A stretch of 64,000 bases of DNA from Xiphias gladius (lineage: Eukaryota; Chordata; Actinopteri; Istiophoriformes; Xiphiidae). The stretch covers positions 25,028,001-25,092,000 of the forward strand of contig NC_053400.1 in assembly GCF_016859285.1 (NCBI RefSeq). The letters run 5' to 3'. Position 1 is the first letter of the stretch. Each line of letters opens with the position of its first letter. The notes beneath the pieces were generated by a model. The model made no database searches. It was given only the letters and a program-made list of their open reading frames with translations, and had not been told where the DNA came from. The translations under genes were made by a program, and so were the position numbers. Below, one piece after another: positions 1 to 13,700 of this stretch.

Positions 1-1260
1 ATCACTTTCACTAACAGACAGCAAATCTCCAAGCAAACAAACGTGAGAATTTGAACACACGTTTCATTTTCCCCCAGTGAAACGTACTTTCGATTTCATC
101 TGCCTTGTCCACACACACAAAAGGAAGAAAAAGAAAAATCAAGTTATAGCTCATTCCAAATTTTCATGCCATTTGTCTCCTTGACACAAATCAGAAAGTA
201 AAGATTTATATAATGGATGACACAGATGCTGTAAACTTGTTAGCCCATATTTTCTTAGCTCACACAGAGCATATAAACGTCTTCTGGCCACTGAGACACA
301 AAGGGAGGCAGGCAGAGCTCTCAGACATTCCTGCGTGCTGGTCACATCGCCACTGAAGTGGCTGTAAACGACAAGGGGCACGGCCCCAAATTTTCTGTAA
401 CACATTTATTTGTGTAGCTGTTCCACAAAGTGCAACTAAACAATTGTCAGGAAATGCGGGTATTCGTGTCAATCGCACCAGTGCCACAACAAATACGAGC
501 CACAGGTTCCTGACACAAATTCACAAGGACGCAGGAAAAACAAACAATGCTTCTGTGAGCTTGGTGGCACCACAGTAGGTAAATGAGATGCCAGGAGGGG
601 GCATTTAACGCACCCAGACTGCGATACGGAAGGATGAGGGAAGGTATTTTTGGTGGTGACAGCAAGTATTCTACCAGAGCAAAATCTGATTTCTCACAAT
701 TATCTCTGCAAGCCTGACAGGCACCAGGGGTGGCCCAGCTACACTGAAGTGGTGGACACTGATTGGGTTATTTGTTCTCTCTCACTCAAAGCTGAGAGAC
801 TTCGGGACCTGTACTGTGGAGAGCCTCTCTGCAGGTGTATACTTGGCCCTTGCAGGAAGCGAAATCCCTTCTACCTAAAAACCAAGACTCATATTCACTT
901 CTGGTTTGAAGGAAGGGTGTCCAGCTGTAAAGTCAAGTATTAACCCTTGTTAGGTGGAAAAGCACATGTGCCGATAATAAAATAATTGACGGCTGAATTC
1001 CATTTAGCTGCTTCAGTCTCAGGGTCCTGTTATTGTGCACTCTGACTCAGTGCTCAGTATTCGTGTCAATTGTGTCACGGCACGCTAGGTAATTTAACCA
1101 GGTTCTCAAAGACTGAAACTATTCAACTTTGTCTAAATTTGGCAAATAATTTTCAATAGCTTTTTTTTCCCCAAAATGTTTTCATTGCCTTTCATTTACC
1201 CACAGATGAAACATGGCTCAAGAACTAGCAGCAGAAAATTCGCACACATTAGCAAAATAA
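1..1260. other. Non-coding flank, nothing recognised
   Basis: No protein family, RNA gene or clear repeat is recognisable here. The open frames are short, unsupported by splice sites and look like chance. The stretch lies downstream of the rbm26 stop codon. Part of it could be distal 3' UTR, but I cannot show that. Confidence 0.4.
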
Positions 1261-2363
1261 TAAACACTTTAATCAATCTTAAAAAAATATATTTTTTTAA
1301 TACAGCAGGACTTAGTCTGGCACCAAATAAAGTGTGTTACAGTAAATACAAGATCACATTCTAAAATGTCGAAGCCTCGTGGAGAAAGAAGAGTTGTAGC
1401 TGGAAACTGCTGGCAGCTCCTGCAACAAAAAGAAAACAAAGGTTGTTGGCTATTGTTGTTTTGGTATTTAGGTCGTATATATTTCTGGTGATCCAATAAT
1501 TAGAATTAGTTTTAAGTTTGCAAAATTATTCTGTCACATTATGTCATGTTCTTACCTTGGCATGGAAATCATTGCTATATATTTGGTTACCTTACCGATC
1601 CAAAATTAAAAAAAAAAAAAAAAAGTGTTGAAAGAAGTAGGAATTTTGTAGGAATATTTGCTCTTTAGGGGAAGAGGAAGGTTTTTTGTTTTTTGAAATG
1701 GTCTTTTGTCAGCTCTATTATGAGTCTTCTTTTTTCACTGCCACATTTTCTTTTTTTGTTTTTTTTTTCTGTTTTTGTTTTTGGCAGGATATTTTCAGAC
1801 CATTTCAATTCTTTATTTTTTTGTACAATCCAAAGTAAAGCCAAGAACTGAAAAGCCAAGCTTTCATACAAATCCTTTTAAACCCAGACATAAAATATTT
1901 ACACGAGCATTTAAACTAGTCAACCTAATACTATTCTGCAAAAGCTACAGTCTGTCATTCAGTTAAATTACAACATAGGTTTTGTTTTCCTAAACCGAAA
2001 TTTCAACAAAGTATGTGTCTTTAAGATCAGCTGTCACATGTCCAGACAAACTGCTTCTGTTTTGTGAACCAAAATAACAAAATTGAAATTTAAAAAAAAA
2101 AAAAAAAAACAGAACTAGTTCTACATTAAGAGCATTAAAAAATTCACCATCGTTGCATCTGGTACACACATTAAAAATAATCAAACTCACACATGGTTCT
2201 ATTGCCGGTTACATATTTCAGAGGCGGGGAAAAAAAAAAAAAAAAAAAAGTCTAGCCAAAGTGAAATTGTGCCTTGTTGATTTATAAACAGGCATTGAAA
2301 TCTTATGAAGTTGTTGCTCGTCTTCCACACCAGTTCAGCCAGGGAAGAGCATCTGACTGATCT
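1261..2363 (-). other. rbm26: Likely 3' UTR of rbm26
   Basis: This AT-rich stretch with homopolymer runs follows the rbm26 stop codon directly. Read on the minus strand, an AATAAA hexamer lies at about 1811-1816, roughly 550 bases past the stop, and could direct polyadenylation near 1790. The true end is not resolved, because other A/T-rich hexamers are present further left. Confidence 0.45.
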
Positions 2364-5300
2364 TCATCTGCGCCAGGAGCGAGGCTCATTGTCATCCTCT
2401 TCTTCATCATCATCCTGCAGCAGGGCATCATCACTCAGCGACTCTTCCGGGTACTGATAGAAGGGAAGAGAAAAAAAAAAAAAGATTAGTGCTCTCTACA
2501 GTGAATGATAAGCAATTTAATTTGGAAAGACCTTTTACTTTGAGCACCAGCGGTGCTCAACTTGCACCATGTATTTAAAAGGTCTCAGGAGGGACTAAAT
2601 TCCAGCTATCATGCTGCAGACAGACCAACTGCTTAATGAAAGTATAAGTGGCCATGCAAAAGCCACGTGACAATCCTAGCTGTGATGTGTAATGGCTCCC
2701 TCTTGTGTTCTATAAATGTAAAAACAACAATAAATAAGCTCTACTGATAAGATCTGAGCAGAGAACGTCCAAATATCCCCACTAAATTAAATACTTCCTC
2801 ATGAGTCTTTATACCAGCTTGAAAGATAGCACTGGAAGAAAGACAATCGATCCTGCCCGACCTCTCTCCTTAATGTTTATCATATTTACAGAAAACCTGA
2901 CACAAAATCAACAGCCCTGTTCAGCTACTATAGAGAAAAATGCAAGTATATGCAAAATGAGAAATGCCCACAAACCTCATCCTCTTCTGGTTCTGCCTCT
3001 TCAGCATCCACGGTACTGAGCGTCGTGACAGGCTTATGCCACGCCAGGCGTAAAGTCTGGTTGTTGAATCTCACTCCATGAAGAGCCGCCTACAGGTGGA
3101 CAACACAGAAAGCAGAAGGGGAAAGCAGGTGTGTCAGGTGTCAGGTGACACTAACAAACTTGACCGCAACTGCCTGTGCCCTGGCCAAGACAATACAGTA
3201 CATAACCAGCGTCCAAAAAGTGGCAGGCTCATTTCACTGTTAGAATGTCAGGAAAAAAAATCAAGAAGTGCTTCACCTGTTCTGCCTCTGCTCTTGTCTT
3301 GTAAGTGATGACTGCGGACAGGTTGTTTTCATCGATCTGGCAATCTTCAATCTCTCCGAATTGCTTCAAAATGGAGAGCACATAATATTTTGGTCACTTT
3401 ACAAAACACACTCAATCCTGTGCAACAGTTTAAAGAAATTCTTATGTATCTTCTGTCATTGCAGGTACCCAGTGAGGTATTACAAAACAAATCCTAGGCG
3501 ACTCTTTCAGTGTTAAGGTGCTGTTTTCTTCTACAAGTTGCTTTACATATTGCAGCTGCTTTACCTCATTCTCATTGTTGCATTTAAATTGAGATTACAC
3601 GATTGGTGCTAGTATCGTTGCCGTTAAACTCAGGAGTAATGACAGTAATTATAATCCATGTGTTCATCCAACATAATTACTATTAGCTGAGTAACTATAC
3701 AACCCAGTTTATTTATATATTGTTTTAACTGAAATCTTTATTCATGTTGTCACTTTGAGGTATACGACAAATAGTAAAAATTAAAAAAAAAATTTAAAAA
3801 GTGATACGTGTAAAAATTACTCGTAGATCCACACTACAAACAGCCTCAATCCAAAATAAGATGAGGGAGTAGCCGAAAGTTTTACTTATCATGTCCTGAC
3901 TGAGGGGCAACCATTAAATGTCCACCTCCTCAATGGTTAAGCTAACGGTGCCCTTTAACAGAGTCCTCTGCAGGTCGCACTGCTTCAATTGTGGACATCA
4001 CATCTCATTTTCTCAGTAGTTTAAGACCGACTTACAGCAAAGTGTGGAAGCAAGTCCACACGGTCTGTTTCACTGAAACCAGAAATCTCAAGCGCTCGTG
4101 GTCGATGATCCACAACTGCATGCAGTGGCACACCTCTTCCCCGTCCTCTGGAGCCCCTTCCCCGGGCCCTGAGAGCACCACGGCCCCGAGCATGGACCCC
4201 CCGGCCTCGTCCTGGTGACAGGAGTCCCCTTTTAGCTGCCTGGATTAAAAGAAAAACCGGGGATGGAAGGAAGTCAAATGGAGCACAAATACCCGGCTGA
4301 TATGTTGAAACACATAATTACAGATGCGGAGTTATAACGGCAACAGATCACTTGGGGTTACAAGAGCACAAGTGCCCTCAAGTGGCGGCTGTGTAAGTAG
4401 CATTTTAGAACTTGATTTCAAACTTGAGGGACAGTTGTCTTTCAAGGTCAAGTCAATACCTCAATTTGCAGCTGGGTATACTTGATCTTCAACAAAGCAG
4501 TGTCCTCTCCGGCCTGAGACTTCTTGTACAGGTCCAGCTCTGCATCCAGCAGTTCCTTCTGTGCCTGAACATATTATTAACTCACATCAGGAAAAACAAC
4601 ATTGCAAGATGGAAGTAATAAGTCAAGGGCAACTGGACATACTGAAAAACAGAAAATTCAGTTGCCTTTGACTTAGTACTTTTAGATGAACAAAGACTCA
4701 AAGCAATAAAATAGCAGAGTAAAAGCTGGTTAAATACAAATCGAGAGCTATGAACCAAATGCTGGTTACATATCACTAACTAAAACCAGAAAGCAGAGCA
4801 AGGAAGCATATACTATGTATAACTGAGGTACAAATGAGGTACAACCAGCTTTCTATCCAAAGCAAGCCGAAAAGAAAACTCAAAAGTTTTAATCAAAATC
4901 AAAAGATTATCACAGTCTATCGGCTTTTGATGAGTGGGATTTTTTGTATGGGTGTCTATGGCTTATATGGATGGTTGTAGCTGGGAGAAAACACTACCTG
5001 GGCCTTGCTTTTGGCAGTGCGTAGAAGGTTGTTGCTGCTTGGGATTCCCTTTATCTCCTCTTGAAGTTTTGTGATGCTCTTGGTTAACATGCCCAGAGTT
5101 TCCATGATCTTGGCTTTATCCTCTGCCTTCATTGCTTTGTTCTTCTCAAGTTTGGATATCAGGAGCTGTGGAGGACGGGAGCAGAAAACCAAGAGAGTTA
5201 CACATTTCATTTCTGTATTAACCCCTTCGAAAAAGAGTACTTGAAGCACACACCATCAGCCGCAGGTCGAACTGTAAGATTTGAAATTGTGGTGAAAATT

Positions 5301-8300
5301 TGGATAATTTATGGAGTTATTTACTATGATGATACAGTGCATGAGTCACAGATCCCACACACACACACCTTTCAAAAACTGTCAGTAAAATCCAAATAAA
5401 CAAACTCTGTTAGACTCTGTGGCCTCCATTTGCTTAAACGGTGAGGCAGATCTCTTTCACAGCTCACACACTGACATTTAGCTTCTAAATGCTGAGAGGT
5501 GATAGTGACACTTGAATATATGAAAAGTGTATTAAAACCTCTATTCCAGATCATCTTACCTTCTGTGTCTCAATATGCTTCTCCAATATTTCCTGTTTCT
5601 TCTTCCTTACATCCTGCTGTAGTCTTAGAGCTTCCTGTGAATGGAATTATGTGCTTATTAGGAGAATCCCAATTGCTTGCTCCCATTTCATTATCCTATT
5701 GTGGCCTTACTTCTGAATCTCTCCCCTCCCTCTTTCCCACCACTCCCTCCATTTCTCCTCTCACCTGTTTCTTCTTCAGGGCTTCCTCTGAGGTTTTCTG
5801 GGCTGCCTTCAGGGCAGCAGGATTGTATACAGTCTTTGTGAGGCCCATGGATGTTGAGAACACCTGAAAAGGGGTGAAACGTGATAGCATGTAACATTTA
5901 CACAATTTGAAATAGAAGGACAGAAATTCCAAAAGAAAATGGACGCTTACTTTTTCAACAGAAGCTGCCGGTTTGGAAGAAAAACCCAAACGGTCCTTCA
6001 CTGACACTTTAGAAGGATTCTGCACCATTGGGGAAAAAAAATGCATAGTGTTTATACACACCTTCTGCACATGCTGACAAGTATATGCAAAAAACCCTCA
6101 ACACCATCACCCCCACACACACCTGAGAGGCTACGCTGGAGTCCTGGGGGGGCTCAGAATTTACGGGGAGCATTGGTCCGAGGCGATCTTTGACAGACTG
6201 CTTCAGAGATGTGGCTGAAGGCTGCTGAATGACAAATATGTTAATCACGTAATGTCAGGATTAATGGAGTGCATTTCAACATAGCCACTGTCAGACAACA
6301 ATTCTGATGCTTAATCTTCCAGATTTACTGTTGTGCTGAACTTTCAGGTGCATATGTATCATGTACTTTATTTACTGACTTCTTACGTCTCCTAGAATTA
6401 CTCACAACAACACTCAGAGGGAGCAGTTCTCTGTACTGTAACTCTACGTGGAGGCAGCGCTGGCATTAATGCAACAGACAAAATGCGAGGAAGAACAATG
6501 TTGCGGTGTGCCATGCCAAGTTTTACAAATGATCAAAAACACTTTTGAGGAGGGTATACATTTCAAACAGCAACACAGACAGATCAGCAACAAAGCAAGC
6601 TGCGGATCCACTGAATTATGCTCTGTTCAGGCCGAAGATAGCAGTGGAACTGGTATCTCTGTCCCTGCTATGATGGATTTCTCTATTCAAGAGATGACTG
6701 CTGTATGTTACCAAACAACAGTTAGTCTAAAAAGAAGCCTTAATTCTCAGGGAACTAACATCAAAACCATATTGTTGTATTCTACACAGTGTTTATAAAG
6801 TCTATGGATCTTTACTGGTGCTGCACTTAAAATATCAACATCATGTTGTATGATGTTATTTACATTGGGCCACTTATGCATTAACATAAGTACAAGGCAC
6901 CAGCAAACTACAAAATGTTCCCAGAAATGCAAGGTTCACTGCAAAAACTGTTAGTGCCTTTTTGGGCAAGACTTTGGCTTAAACCATTAATTTAGCCTCA
7001 AAATTCTATATTTCTTTTTAGCAAATCAAAGTAAATTCAAATGCAACTTGACTTGTTTCAATAATCACACGGAATCAATTTGTTCATTCACAAGTGCATC
7101 TTATTGCAAGATATTTGCTCTAGATTCACCAGGCAATTACCGTCACATTTTTGATTGTAGTAAGACAAAGCATTTCACAACATGATATGAATGACAGTTT
7201 TAAAATCAAATTTTACCATGGCTGGCTGTGGCTGAGGCTGCTGCTGCAAGTGAGACTGGCCCGGGCCGTCACTCCCATCATCACGAAACCAGTGCACCCT
7301 GATGAAGCGGTTGTTGAGAACAGCCTCTGTGCTTTGCATAGCCCGCTTGGCCTCATCTGGAGAGGCAAACTGGATCAGTGCCCCCTCTGGATCATTCTGG
7401 TAGGCCACCTGTAAAACGAAATAAAAATAGTACTGTGAGACAGTTACATTGACAGTGGTGGGTGCACAAGCAGCGTGTAAATGGCCTAATTTCAACCACA
7501 TAATTACAATTTTTAAAATCCAATAACGGAGATTAAATCTAAACCCCTACTTCTTTCATGTGTCAAACTCAATACTGAAGTTGTTTGGAAACTCCTTAAC
7601 ACTCAGACATACAAAGTGTTCATATATTACCTACCTATTGTACTGCTTCACTGTTTGCACTACACAGTAACTACATATTTTATTGACTACTACCAATCAA
7701 AGCTTTGACTTTCATGTCTATAACACAACAGGGACTGACCTGCAGGTTGACGATGGTGCCAAACTTGCTGAAATGTTCATTGAGTTTGCTGATGTTGTTG
7801 AGCTCGGGGGGAATTTGCCGAACAAGCAGCTTGGTGTTAGGAGAGAATGGAGCTCTTTTGTGGTATCCCTGGTGGTTGGGTTTGTTAAAGTTGGGTCTGA
7901 GCAGAGAAGAGAAGTTATTAAACAATTCAGTGAGGATGGAATTAAACATACCTCTGTCAAATTTACTCAACCAATGGATTTAGAGACAGCATATGACTTA
8001 TTTTTATATTAAAAGGAAAAAAGGTGTCTTACTTGTCAAACCAAGGTTTCTTGGAGGGGAGGCCTCCATCATGGGAGACAGCCGGTCTTTTCCTCGAATC
8101 AGATTCCATAACAATCCGCATACTGTTGTTAGGAATCTTGTCTGGTGAGGGACAAACACTGACAGGTCAGTTTGAGACTTCGGAACACACAGCTCAAAAA
8201 GGAAATCACAACTCTTAAGGCAAGACATTTAAATAAACAGCTGAAACATAAAAACAGCAGCAGGTACTGAATACTGGTGTTCTCCTTGTTTGTGAAACAG

Positions 8301-11300
8301 CAGCAGGCTACCATACTGGCCAAAGTGCGAAAGCATACTAATAGCCGGAAAGTACATGCACGTTTTAAGACAACCTATTCAAAGCTCAGATGGTTCAGTT
8401 CATGTGAACAATACCTCTCTGTGGCTGGTCCACCTCCCCCATTGTGAGTCCAATCAGGTTTGGTCTCTGGGCATTGACCCTGTGGCGGTAGATCGGCCTG
8501 GAAGTATTGGTGATGCTGGGAGCCTCAGGATTGTACACATCTGACTCATAGTTGTCTGGTCAGCAGAGAGAGGATACTTTAACTCATAAACCAGCAAGGC
8601 AAGGTAGAAGGAAAGCGAATTATAAATACAACTTTCAATTTGTAACTTCAAAGACACATAGACATTACCGGAGGTGAAGAGTGGCACTGAGGCCTGAGGA
8701 ATTGAGGAGCGCATCCCAGAGGTGACAATAGTGGGAACAGAGCTGGTGATGGAATTGGGAGGTGCATCCATGCCAGACGGTTGCAACGGAGGAAGGGGGG
8801 GAGGGGGACCTGTGTCAGACAGAGTAAAACAAAATTAACAGGAATTACCACCTCACGGTTTTAAGCCTCCGCTACCCAGTCAAGTTGCACTTTACATCAA
8901 TGTCTGTCCAGGCTTATGATACATTTAGTAGTGTAGACCCTGTCGGAATTTAATAAATAGTATTAAGTGTATTTCATCATAATTAGTGTATGATTTCTTG
9001 AGTTACAGCCAAAAAGTGTTTTGTGAGGTAACAGTTACCTTGACCTTTGACCACCAAATTTTAATCAGTTCATGCTCAAGTCCAAGTGAATGTTTTGTAT
9101 AGCTGTCACCAGCACGCAGGAAGAAAATTCATATGGAATGAGAAGTTGAAGCGAAACATTAAATAGTCCCCTGCTGAACTTATATTATTCTCACTGGTCA
9201 CCCGGTAGCTAAGTAACTCCTTTTCTTGCCTTCTGTTTTAAAGATACTTTTAAGTTAACATTACAGATAGTCTTTTGTTGTATAGACAATTCCACTGTTT
9301 CAAACATAAATATTTTATGTGGTTTTATTTCCTGTTCACTCATAGCAACAGCTGACAGGATGCAGGCTTAGACCCAAGTTGTTGCCTAGCAACACCACCA
9401 TGTAACTGTACTCCAGGGTGCTCTCATACTTAATCCCACATGGAATTAAACATTTATACTAACCTAATAAAACAAAGAGTTTGAAATTTCATGCTAAAAC
9501 ACGTTGCAAGAAATGTAGTTATTACCAATTGGGTGCTACTAAGTGAAGACCCCGAGCACATTTTTGAATTGTTGTGCTCATGTAGTAACTTTAAAGTCTC
9601 TCAGGTCAGTTAATCAGCATCTACTGAATATTTCCAGAGCATGTCTTAAAATCAAGGGGAGGCCCTGCATTTGTAGCTGCAACTATTAGTCAGCAGACAG
9701 AAAATTAATCTGAAACTATTTTGATGATCAAGTCATAGTTTTCAAGTCATTTTTCAAGCAAAAATGTCACAAACCCAGATTCAGCTTCTCATTTATGAGG
9801 ATTTTCTTCCTTTCCCCTGATTTATGTGATAGTGAACTGAGTATCTTTGGATTTTGGACTGTTGGATGGAAAAAAACACGCAATTTGAAAATGTCACGGT
9901 GGGCTTTAGGAACATTGTGATGGACACTTTTTCACTATTTTATGACATTTTCTAGACCAAAAGACTTAATCAATTAATTAAGAAAAATAATCAAAGATCA
10001 ATCAATAATGAAAATAAAATTTAGCTGCAACCCTGCGTGCATTTACGTTCTTGCCCGCTAAACTTAGGAATAGTTTTCATGCTGGTTTCGATTAGATCAT
10101 CCAATTCAATCGATATTTATGACAACGTCACAACAGTGCAAGATAACGTCACAACAGACTCACAAGGTAAAAACAATACCAGCCACATCGTGACCGTAGT
10201 AATAAACTCTGAATTCCTACCTGCAACAGGTGGAAGGCTGGGTGGGAGGGCACCTGGTGGGGGCACAGGGGGCCGCAGGTTTACAGGTGGCGGGTTCATG
10301 AGAGGTGGTGGTGGGGGGAGCCCTGGTGGCGGTGGTGGGTCCACGCCTGGGATTGGCGGAGGTTGGAAGGGCAACATACTGGGCAAATTAACATCCTCCA
10401 CTACAACTGGGTCACTTCCATGGTCAAAAGGACACATGTCCCCTCGCATGCAGAAGCCCTTTTCTGGAAAAGGATAGCAAACACATGTATAACATCAACC
10501 ACACAGAACTACAATATTAATAATAATAATAATAAAACAATGGCCAGTCTGCAGACTTCATGGGAAAAAAGTTTTTTTAGCTTTTCTCACCATCATAGTC
10601 ACGGCATCGCTTCCTCTGTTGGGGGAGTGGTCCCCTACTAAAAGGGCCACGATCCACAGGACGGTCAGGGCGGAAGTCTGACCAACTCTCAGTGGTGTTG
10701 TTGCTATGATGATGTGTGGGAGCGATGACGGTAATGGTGCTGCTCAGTGTTGGAACAGGGAAGTGCGAAGTGGTCGCGGTGGAGACCAGGGCTGCTGCAG
10801 CGTAGCCGTCACCACTCTCTGACCTGTCCACTCGATCATGATCGTACTTCAATTTTCCAGAATCTCGTTCTGTGAATAGACAATGCCCAATTTTAATAGT
10901 AAAATAATTGTCATTATGGTATGTATACTTGTGATAAACTACACCTGGTTACATATTACAAAACTTAAAATCTTGTTTTGATGATTTGGTTGATCTATAC
11001 TTCAACATCCAGACATTGTTTGTTTGTTGTTTACTTATGATTAGCTGTCTGAGCTGCTATCACAATCAGTATGTATCAGTTCCAAATGCTTAGTTCAATG
11101 CTGATACGTCCTCATAAAAAGCAACTAATTCATAAAATTTTATATAATTCACAAACAAGAACAGTTAAATTTATGCTGAAGAAAACTCAATGCACAGTTA
11201 TATTAAATTAGACAAATACATTGGTGGAAACAATGAAGTAACCTTTGTGTTTAAGGAGAGACTCGGTCAGTTCTAATCTGACTAGACACACTTTGACAGG

Positions 11301-13251
11301 AAATACTAGAGACCATCTTGTGACTGGGTCACACCAGCCGCAACGCCCGTCAAAATGTTGACGCTCCGACCCATGAGTACTCAGTAGTCATTACTACATT
11401 ATTACATAAGTACCCAGTAGTCATTACATTATTACCTGAGTACTCAGTACTCATGGGCTGGACCACGCCCACCTTCAAACTTAGCCTTCATTTTGATCTC
11501 AACTACACACCTGTAAAGTTTTGTGACTATCATCCAAGGTTGTGATGCTATTATGGTGACAAAATCTGTCCACAGACAGACATAACACCTGCAAAATTTC
11601 TCAAAACCACCTGTGACGACGTTTTGCCATGACGACACACACATGCGCACACAAACACACTCGCACGCAGACTCACAAGGTGAAAACAAAACCAGCCACG
11701 GTGTCGCAGCTGGTAACAATGCTTCAAACTGGCACAGAGTGATGATGTGGGTAATCATATATAGAGCAGTCTTAGACCATTTTAGGTTCTTGCCAATCAG
11801 TTTCTTACCTCTACTCCTGCTTCTAGACCGAGTTCTGCTGTGAGACCGGCTCCTGCTGCGATCTCTATCCCTATCTCTGTCCCTGTCTCTGTCTCTATCC
11901 CTGTCCCTCTCTCTGTCGCGGTCTCGCACACGGTCCTTGCTCCAACTCCGGCTGCGGCTACGACTGTAACTGCGACTGCGTCCTCTCCTGCGATTGTAGC
12001 GATCGCGGTACGAGTCCCTCCTCGGTGGGTTGCGGTCGTAATCTCTCTTCCTGGAGCGATCGTCTCTCTTACGGTCATCTCCTCTCCTAAGAATTTGGGT
12101 AAACAAGAAACTATTACGAGTGAAAAGTAAACACATGCTGAAGACAGAGTGGTAAACAAATGCAAATGGTCAGGTGCACACACCTGCTATCTCTACTGTA
12201 GCGCGAGCTTGACGGTGGAGGGCTGTGATTCACTCGCCGAGAAAACTTCTTCTCTCGTTCTTCTTCCCGATTTGTCTAATCAAAGAAAAAAAATTGACTT
12301 CAAATAAATATTGTTTATCTACTCCTCAATATTGTTTTACATGCACATTTGATGGTACTTAAGTACTATCATTGTAAGAAAATTACCTCATCTTTTTTCT
12401 GCTCTTCTTTCTCAACTTTGCCCAGAGAGGATGGCTGCTCTGGCTGGGGGAGGTAGCTTTTGTTGTTAACAGCTTCAAACAGCTTATCCACAAATGGCTG
12501 GGTCTCTGAAAGAAGATAACGGAAATCAAAGCTAATATTTTAATGCAGTGATTAACCAATAACATTCACTGAAACAGATGATAAAAAAAAACGAGGCTTG
12601 AAGAGTAAGGCTTTTATGAAGCAGGGGATTAGGCCCAGTTTGTGCCTCATGTATTCAGGTCACTTAGGTTAACCATTTATTTCTCTGGAAGATAATTAAT
12701 CAGCAATGTTTCAAGTTGCCAAATCTTTCTTACTGTGCAGCGAACTGGAATTTTTTTAATCCAGATGGTCAGAAGTGTCTTTCAGGATTCAGCAATACCA
12801 ACAGGACAAGAGATAAGTGTTTTTGAACGACTTTCTGTGTTTCCAAACGTCATTAATAATGTTTTAGCGAAACCGATGGTTACCTCTGTGACCACGAATG
12901 TAGGCAAATAATACATGAGAGGAACAAACTAGGGCTAGGGATTAATTACCTTTCTGAAGAAATACATCTAACTGGTCTATACACAGGGCTTTAAGTTCCT
13001 TTTCAGTTTTATCCTTCTTCACCAAAGCAACCACATACTTTGCGAGGGCAGAAGGGTCTGCATCACAGCTGGAATTGTGAAGAAAAACAATCCATAAGAC
13101 ACACGAACATGGAAATAAATAATGTATAAAAAGGCGTGGATAAGTTGCTTAGGAAGGAAACAGCTGTGTGGCTAATGGCTAACGTTACTTACATGGGCTC
13201 AAGGGTTTCAGACAGCCATGTTTTCAAGGCATCGAGGTTTTCAATTAGCAT
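2364..13251 (-). CDS. rbm26: RNA-binding protein 26 (22 coding exons, 1013 aa)
   Basis: Nuclear RNA-binding protein; the RBM26/RBM27 family is tied to the PAXT/MTR4 exosome-targeting pathway for polyadenylated nuclear RNA. Exons in transcript order: 13193-13251, 12950-13068, 12387-12505, 12184-12275, 11809-12086, 10591-10869, 10221-10463, 8669-8809, 8415-8555, 8033-8141, 7740-7896, 7217-7408, 6123-6224, 5951-6019, 5765-5863, 5560-5634, 4998-5165, 4460-4564, 4036-4239, 3277-3363, 2976-3089, 2364-2453. All junctions keep frame and the lengths sum to 3042 nt. Domains: N-terminal PWI-like fold (1-85), RS/RD-rich stretch (about 131-222), CCCH zinc finger (about 307-330, KRCRDYDEKGFCMRGDMC), proline-rich region (335-415), RRM (about 548-622), lysine/glutamine coiled coil (700-850), RG-rich segment (850-885), second RRM (about 893-972), and an acidic tail ending RSWRR. 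The length is close to human RBM26 (about 1007 aa), and the RS segment and linker motifs favour RBM26 over RBM27. The start is the ATG of MLIENLDALKTWL; the human protein begins four residues earlier. Confidence 0.97.
6225..7216. other. rbm26 intron without recognised element
   Basis: This is the intron between the RRM-encoding exon (7217-7408) and the next coding exon (6123-6224). A 116-codon plus-strand frame near 6448 has no family resemblance and no splice context, so I treat it as chance. No repeat ends or RNA gene were seen. Confidence 0.5.
8985..9170. repeat. Teleost interspersed repeat fragment
   Basis: The stretch contains the phrase TTGACCTTTGACCACCAAA followed by a CAGTTCATGCTCAAGTCC segment, a text I recognise from many fish genomes. 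It lies in rbm26 intron 7, is short, and has no visible terminal repeats. The class is not determined; recognition is from memory. Confidence 0.5.
9655..10037. repeat. Teleost TGCAACTA-ended repeat, copy 1
   Basis: An AT-rich element of about 380 bp that starts near GTAGCTGCAACTATTAG and ends near TTTAGCTGCAACCCTG. Related stretches at about 35793-36070, 39170-39475 and 54053-54405 share internal blocks (TGTCAGAAAATAGTG or similar, and a block mentioning a pause near TTTGGACTGTTGG). It lies in rbm26 intron 7. It is probably a non-autonomous DNA element, degraded, with no clear target duplication. Confidence 0.55.
10110..10205. repeat. Short fragment of the intron-5 repeat
   Basis: The block CAGACTCACAAGGT, then AAAACAA, then CCAGCCAC matches a block at about 11670-11702 with few changes. 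It sits immediately next to the splice donor of rbm26 exon 7 (10221-10463). It appears to be the end of the same interspersed repeat family in the same orientation. Confidence 0.5.
11300..11735. repeat. Interspersed repeat with internal tandem and inverted units
   Basis: The stretch holds two and a half copies of a unit of about 32 bp built on GTACTCAGTAGTCATTA. The array begins CCCATGAGTACT and ends AGTACTCATGGG, so its edges are inverted. It then runs into a block about CCACGCCCACCTTCAAACTTAGCC and ends with the block shared with 10110-10205. It fills much of rbm26 intron 5. The family looks like a common fish repeat; the class is not determined. Confidence 0.5.
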
Positions 13252-13700
13252 TTTAGATCCAGCCGAACTTTCCCTCCACCGCGGCCAGAGTTAACGCTTC
13301 AACTGGGCTATGTAAATCACTTACTTGTTTAAAAGGATTGCGGACACTTTAGTGATCTTTGGCTAGGCTGTGGTTCTAAAAGCAATGTTGGCTGAACTTA
13401 GCCGCGTTAACGTTAGCTAGGTTAGCTAGCCAGTTAGCATACGTCTTTTCCAGGCCCCAAATGTGCTGCACGATTCCGAGGCTCCCCTAATGCATTTGTC
13501 GTGGAATAGCAAAGAGAGTAAGTCTAGTACCCGTCAACGCTCAACCAACGAACTCTGAAGGTTTTAAATTATTTTTATCCGTTAAACTCAGGGAGCATCC
13601 ACGCTTAACTTGCTACTTTATCCCCTCTCACTAGCTAACATGCCATGGCGACTATTTACTTCCGCTTGTGTCCTCGTTGGTAAAATATCGCGAGAGAAAG
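13252..13700 (-). promoter_or_regulatory. rbm26: rbm26 5' flank and probable promoter
   Basis: The region just upstream of the rbm26 start codon is richer in CpG than its surroundings and contains repeated GTTAGCTAG words. No TATA box is evident at a fixed distance. A 5' UTR and a TATA-less housekeeping promoter are expected here; the transcription start is not resolved. An ACTTCCGC (ETS-type, inverted) word lies near 13661. Confidence 0.45.

Noticed and set aside
6448-6798. 116-codon plus-strand open frame
   Set aside because: It lies wholly inside an rbm26 intron, has no family resemblance and no splice or promoter context; the length is within chance.
10037-10477. 146-codon plus-strand glycine-rich frame
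   Set aside because: It is the complement of the proline-rich exon 7 of rbm26; the glycine runs are the shadow of CCN proline codons.
11840-12130. Plus-strand alanine/valine-rich frame
   Set aside because: It is the reverse-strand shadow of the RS/RD-rich exon 5 of rbm26.
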